Source: an uncultured Clostridia bacterium (GTDB lineage Bacteria; Bacillota; Clostridia; Oscillospirales; Acutalibacteraceae). From it: a stretch of DNA of 6,758 bases. The DNA is taken from NCBI GenBank assembly GCA_946409885.1, contig CAMJYF010000101.1, forward strand, positions 1 to 6,758, in the 5' to 3' direction. How positions within the stretch are numbered: the stretch's first letter is position 1; each line of letters opens with the position of its first letter. Below the pieces are notes generated by a model that did not search any database, was not told the origin of the DNA, and was given only the letters and a program-made list of their open reading frames with translations. Both the position numbers and the translations under genes were made by a program. This document shows positions 4,387 to 6,758 of this stretch, one piece after another.

Positions 4387-6075
4387 ATGAACATCACCCC
4401 CACCGAAAACTTCATCCTGCAAAACGTCTCCTTCACCTACCCCGGCCAGACGGAACCCGCGCTGCGGCAGATCGATCTGCGGGTGGCACAGGGGGAATTC
4501 GTCGTGGTCTGCGGCGCCTCCGGCAGCGGAAAATCCACCCTGCTGCGGCTGCTGAAGCCCGAGCTGACCCCCCACGGCAAAACGGAGGGATCGGTGCGGT
4601 TCTTCGGGCAGGAGGCCTCCGCCTTCTCCCCCCGGGATTCCGCCGCCATGATCGGCTTTCTGCTGCAGGACCCCGAATACCAGATCGTCACCGACGACGT
4701 GCTGGGCGAGCTGGCCTTCGGCGGCGAGAACTTGGGCCTCCCCAACGAGGAGATCTCCCTGCGCATGGCGGAGATCGCCGCTTACTTCGGGCTGGAGGGG
4801 ATACTGGAGCGCAAGACCGCCGACCTCTCCGGCGGGCAGAAGCAGCTGCTCTCACTGGCCGCCGTGCTGACGCTGCAGCCCCGGGCGCTGATCCTGGATG
4901 AGCCCACCTCCCAGCTGGACCCCACCGCGGCGGACGCGTTGCTGCACACGCTGACCCGCCTGTGCCGGGAAAACGGCATCACGGTGATTTTGTCGGAGCA
5001 CCGGCTGGAGCAGATCCTGCCCGCCGCCACCCGGGTGCTGGTGATGGAAAAGGGCCGCCTGATCGCGGACTGCCCGCCCCGGCAGATGGACCGCGCCCTG
5101 TTCACGGGCAACGAATTCGTCTACCGCTCCATGCCCACGCCCCTGCGGCTGCACGCCGCGCTGGGGCTGCCCGGCCCCGCGCCCCTGCATGTGGCGGAGG
5201 GTCGGCAGATGCTGGCGGGGCTGCTGGAGGGAAGGGAGCTGCAGACGGACCTGCCCCCCGCCCCGGCGGCGTCCGACGAACCAGCGGTGGAATGCAACAA
5301 TCTCTGGTTCGCCTACAACGCCTCCGGCTACGTGCTGCGGGGACTGGACCTGACCGTTCCCAAGGGCAGCTTTTTCGCCCTGATGGGGGCCAACGCAGCC
5401 GGCAAAAGCACCGCCCTTTCCGTGATGGGCGGCGTGCTGACGCCCGGCAGCGGCACGGTAAAGCTGCTGGGCAAGCCCCTGAAAAAATACAGCCGGAAGG
5501 AGCTGTACCGGGGCACAGCGGCGCTGCTGCCGCAGAAATGCGAGACCCTGTTCGCCGCGGCCACCATCCGGGAGGACCTGCTGTCCGCCCTGGCCGACAG
5601 CGGCCTGAATAAAGAAGAAAAATTACAGCGGATGCGGGAGACCGCCCGTTTTCTGGATATCGAGCCCCTGCTGGAGCGCCACCCCTACGACGTGAGCGGC
5701 GGCGAGATGCAGCGGGCCGCCCTGGCCATGGTGCTGCTGCGGGATCCGCAGATCATCCTGCTGGACGAGCCCACCAAGGGCATCGACAACGTGATGAAGC
5801 GGGCGCTGGCCCAAAAGCTGCTGGCCCTGTGCGCGGAGGGAAAGACCGTGGTGATGGTCTCCCACGATACGGAATTCGCGGCGGAATACTGCACCGGCTG
5901 CGCCATGCTCTTCCGGGGGCGGACCGCCGCCGTGGGCGACAAGCGCCGCTTTTTCCCGCAGCACTATTTCTATACCACCGCCGCCGCCAAAATGGCAAGG
6001 GCGTATTTCCCGCAGGCGGTGACCGAGGAGGAGGTGACGGCGCTGTGCCAAAAAAACATGCCCGCCGCAACCTGA
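4387..6075 (+). CDS. cbrU: Fused double ATPase subunit of the ECF transporter (CbrU-like)
   Basis: A 562-residue protein with two complete ABC ATPase domains in tandem, joined near residues 245-300. Domain 1 has Walker A GASGSGKST (43-51), Q-loop Q94, signature LSGGQ (147-151), Walker B LILDEP (168-173) and the switch histidine H205. Domain 2 has Walker A GANAAGKST (334-342), Q-loop Q383, signature VSGGE (436-440), Walker B IILLDEP (456-462) and H493. All key residues are kept in both halves, so both ATP sites should be active. It powers uptake through the T subunit at the inner face of the membrane; a duplicated ATPase suits a dedicated group I ECF importer. The start is the ATG at 4387, just before the first strand of the domain. 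The preceding 24 bases contain no G, so there is no Shine-Dalgarno sequence. It is separated from the T gene by 114 bases of repeat element and overlaps the S gene by 31 bases. Confidence 0.92.
   Translation: MNITPTENFILQNVSFTYPGQTEPALRQIDLRVAQGEFVVVCGASGSGKSTLLRLLKPELTPHGKTEGSVRFFGQEASAFSPRDSAAMIGFLLQDPEYQIVTDDVLGELAFGGENLGLPNEEISLRMAEIAAYFGLEGILERKTADLSGGQKQLLSLAAVLTLQPRALILDEPTSQLDPTAADALLHTLTRLCRENGITVILSEHRLEQILPAATRVLVMEKGRLIADCPPRQMDRALFTGNEFVYRSMPTPLRLHAALGLPGPAPLHVAEGRQMLAGLLEGRELQTDLPPAPAASDEPAVECNNLWFAYNASGYVLRGLDLTVPKGSFFALMGANAAGKSTALSVMGGVLTPGSGTVKLLGKPLKKYSRKELYRGTAALLPQKCETLFAAATIREDLLSALADSGLNKEEKLQRMRETARFLDIEPLLERHPYDVSGGEMQRAALAMVLLRDPQIILLDEPTKGIDNVMKRALAQKLLALCAEGKTVVMVSHDTEFAAEYCTGCAMLFRGRTAAVGDKRRFFPQHYFYTTAAAKMARAYFPQAVTEEEVTALCQKNMPAAT
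6029..6037 (+). promoter_or_regulatory. Nine-base Shine-Dalgarno sequence that selects a GTG start for the S subunit
   Basis: AGGAGGTGA is a full nine-base match to the 16S rRNA anti-Shine-Dalgarno sequence, lying inside the end of the ATPase gene. It is 7 bases before GTG 6045, which is in the S-subunit frame. The nearby ATG at 6058 belongs to the ATPase frame, so GTG is the natural start. Confidence 0.85.
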
Positions 6076-6758
6076 TCTCCGTGCTGGTGTTCGCGCTGTT
6101 CTGCCCGGCGGTACTGGTGCTTTCGGTGCGTTACCTGCCCAGCCGTTACTACTACCTTTCCGCCGTGGCGGTGATATTACTGTCCCTCATCCCCTTTCTG
6201 CTCTCCTTTGAGCGCCGCAAGATCAAAACCGGCGAGATCGTCATCATCTCGCTGCTGGTCGCCCTGGCCATCGCGGGGCGGGCCGTCATGGCCTTTGTGC
6301 CCCAGATCAAGCCCACCGCGGCGCTGGTGGTGGTGGCGGGCGTGGCCTTCGGGGCCAACGTGGGCTTTGTGGTGGGCAGCGTCACCATGTTCATTTCCAA
6401 CTTCATTTTCGGCCAGGGGATGTTCACCCCCTTTCAGATGCTGGGGCTGGGGCTGGTGGGCTTCCTCTGCGGGGCCGTCTTCTGCGGCAGAAGGGCCGCC
6501 AACAACCGACTGGCCGTGGCCCTTACCGGGGCCGCCGCCGTGTTTGCCATCTACGGACCCATCGTGGACAGCTGTTCGGTGCTGACCATGCTGCCCAAAA
6601 TCACGGTCACCTCCGCCTTTTCCGTCTACGCCACCGGCGCCCCCTTCAACCTGCTGTACGCCGCCAGCACCGCCATTTTCCTCTTCCTGCTGGCCAAGCC
6701 CATGAACGAAAAGCTGGAACGCCTGCGGGTGAAATACGGTATTTTTGATACGGATTAG
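6045..6758 (+). CDS. cbrT: ECF transporter substrate-binding subunit S, probable cobalamin type (CbrT-like)
   Basis: A 237-residue membrane protein starting at GTG 6045 with a basic N-terminus (MPKKHARR). Two extra hydrophobic helices (about 9-28 and 36-54) precede the six-helix core usual for S subunits: about 63-84, 90-103, 104-122, 127-147, 154-175 and 199-220. The first core helix has the AxxxA motif A73-A77 used for docking on the T subunit. Segments such as IAGRAVMAFVPQIKP, SNFIFGQG, TPFQM and the tail EKLERLRVKYG resemble the CbrT group of predicted cobalamin S subunits; this is a recollection of the family, not a search. The S subunit binds the vitamin outside the cell and topples to release it inside. 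Cobalamin or a related corrinoid is the likely substrate, given the riboswitch at the head of the operon. It overlaps the ATPase gene by 31 bases and ends with TAG at the last base of the window. Confidence 0.85.
   Translation: MPKKHARRNLISVLVFALFCPAVLVLSVRYLPSRYYYLSAVAVILLSLIPFLLSFERRKIKTGEIVIISLLVALAIAGRAVMAFVPQIKPTAALVVVAGVAFGANVGFVVGSVTMFISNFIFGQGMFTPFQMLGLGLVGFLCGAVFCGRRAANNRLAVALTGAAAVFAIYGPIVDSCSVLTMLPKITVTSAFSVYATGAPFNLLYAASTAIFLFLLAKPMNEKLERLRVKYGIFDTD

Noticed and set aside
5829..6044. Extension of the S-subunit frame upstream to ATG 5829
   Set aside because: This part overlaps the second ATPase domain in another frame. The nine-base Shine-Dalgarno sequence and the first membrane helix point to GTG 6045.

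Overview
The window reads as a chromosomal segment of a G+C-rich member of the Firmicutes, most likely a gut-type clostridium of the Oscillospiraceae kind. This placement is an inference. It rests on sigma-A-type promoters, strong AGGAGG ribosome binding sites, a cobalamin riboswitch with an intrinsic terminator, and a group I ECF transporter. No rRNA, tRNA, CRISPR array or transposase gene is visible.

Layout. Positions 1-1366 (minus strand) hold the end-proximal part of a surface-polysaccharide operon: a GT4-type glycosyltransferase followed 6 bases later by the first 91 codons of a WecC-like nucleotide-sugar dehydrogenase that runs off the left edge. Its promoter lies at 1464-1492. Positions 1367-1951 have no gene. 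They form a divergent control region containing the leftward promoter, an imperfect inverted repeat, a rightward promoter, a compact cobalamin riboswitch and a Rho-independent terminator.

Positions 1952-6758 (plus strand) form a four-gene operon under that riboswitch. The first gene encodes a secreted eight-repeat PQQ-type beta-propeller protein. The next three encode the parts of an ECF importer: a T subunit (CbrV-like), a fused double ATPase (CbrU-like) and an S subunit (CbrT-like). The most economical reading is a B12-repressed cobalamin or corrinoid uptake system in which the propeller protein is an extracellular accessory or capture factor. That role for the propeller is an inference and is the most novel point in the window.

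A second oddity is a ~200-bp palindromic element (4163-4361) between the T and ATPase genes. It has 10-bp terminal inverted repeats and inverted arrays of a 7-bp unit. It supplies the last ~36 codons of the T gene and leaves the ATPase gene 114 bases away with no ribosome binding site, whereas the other two junctions in the operon overlap.
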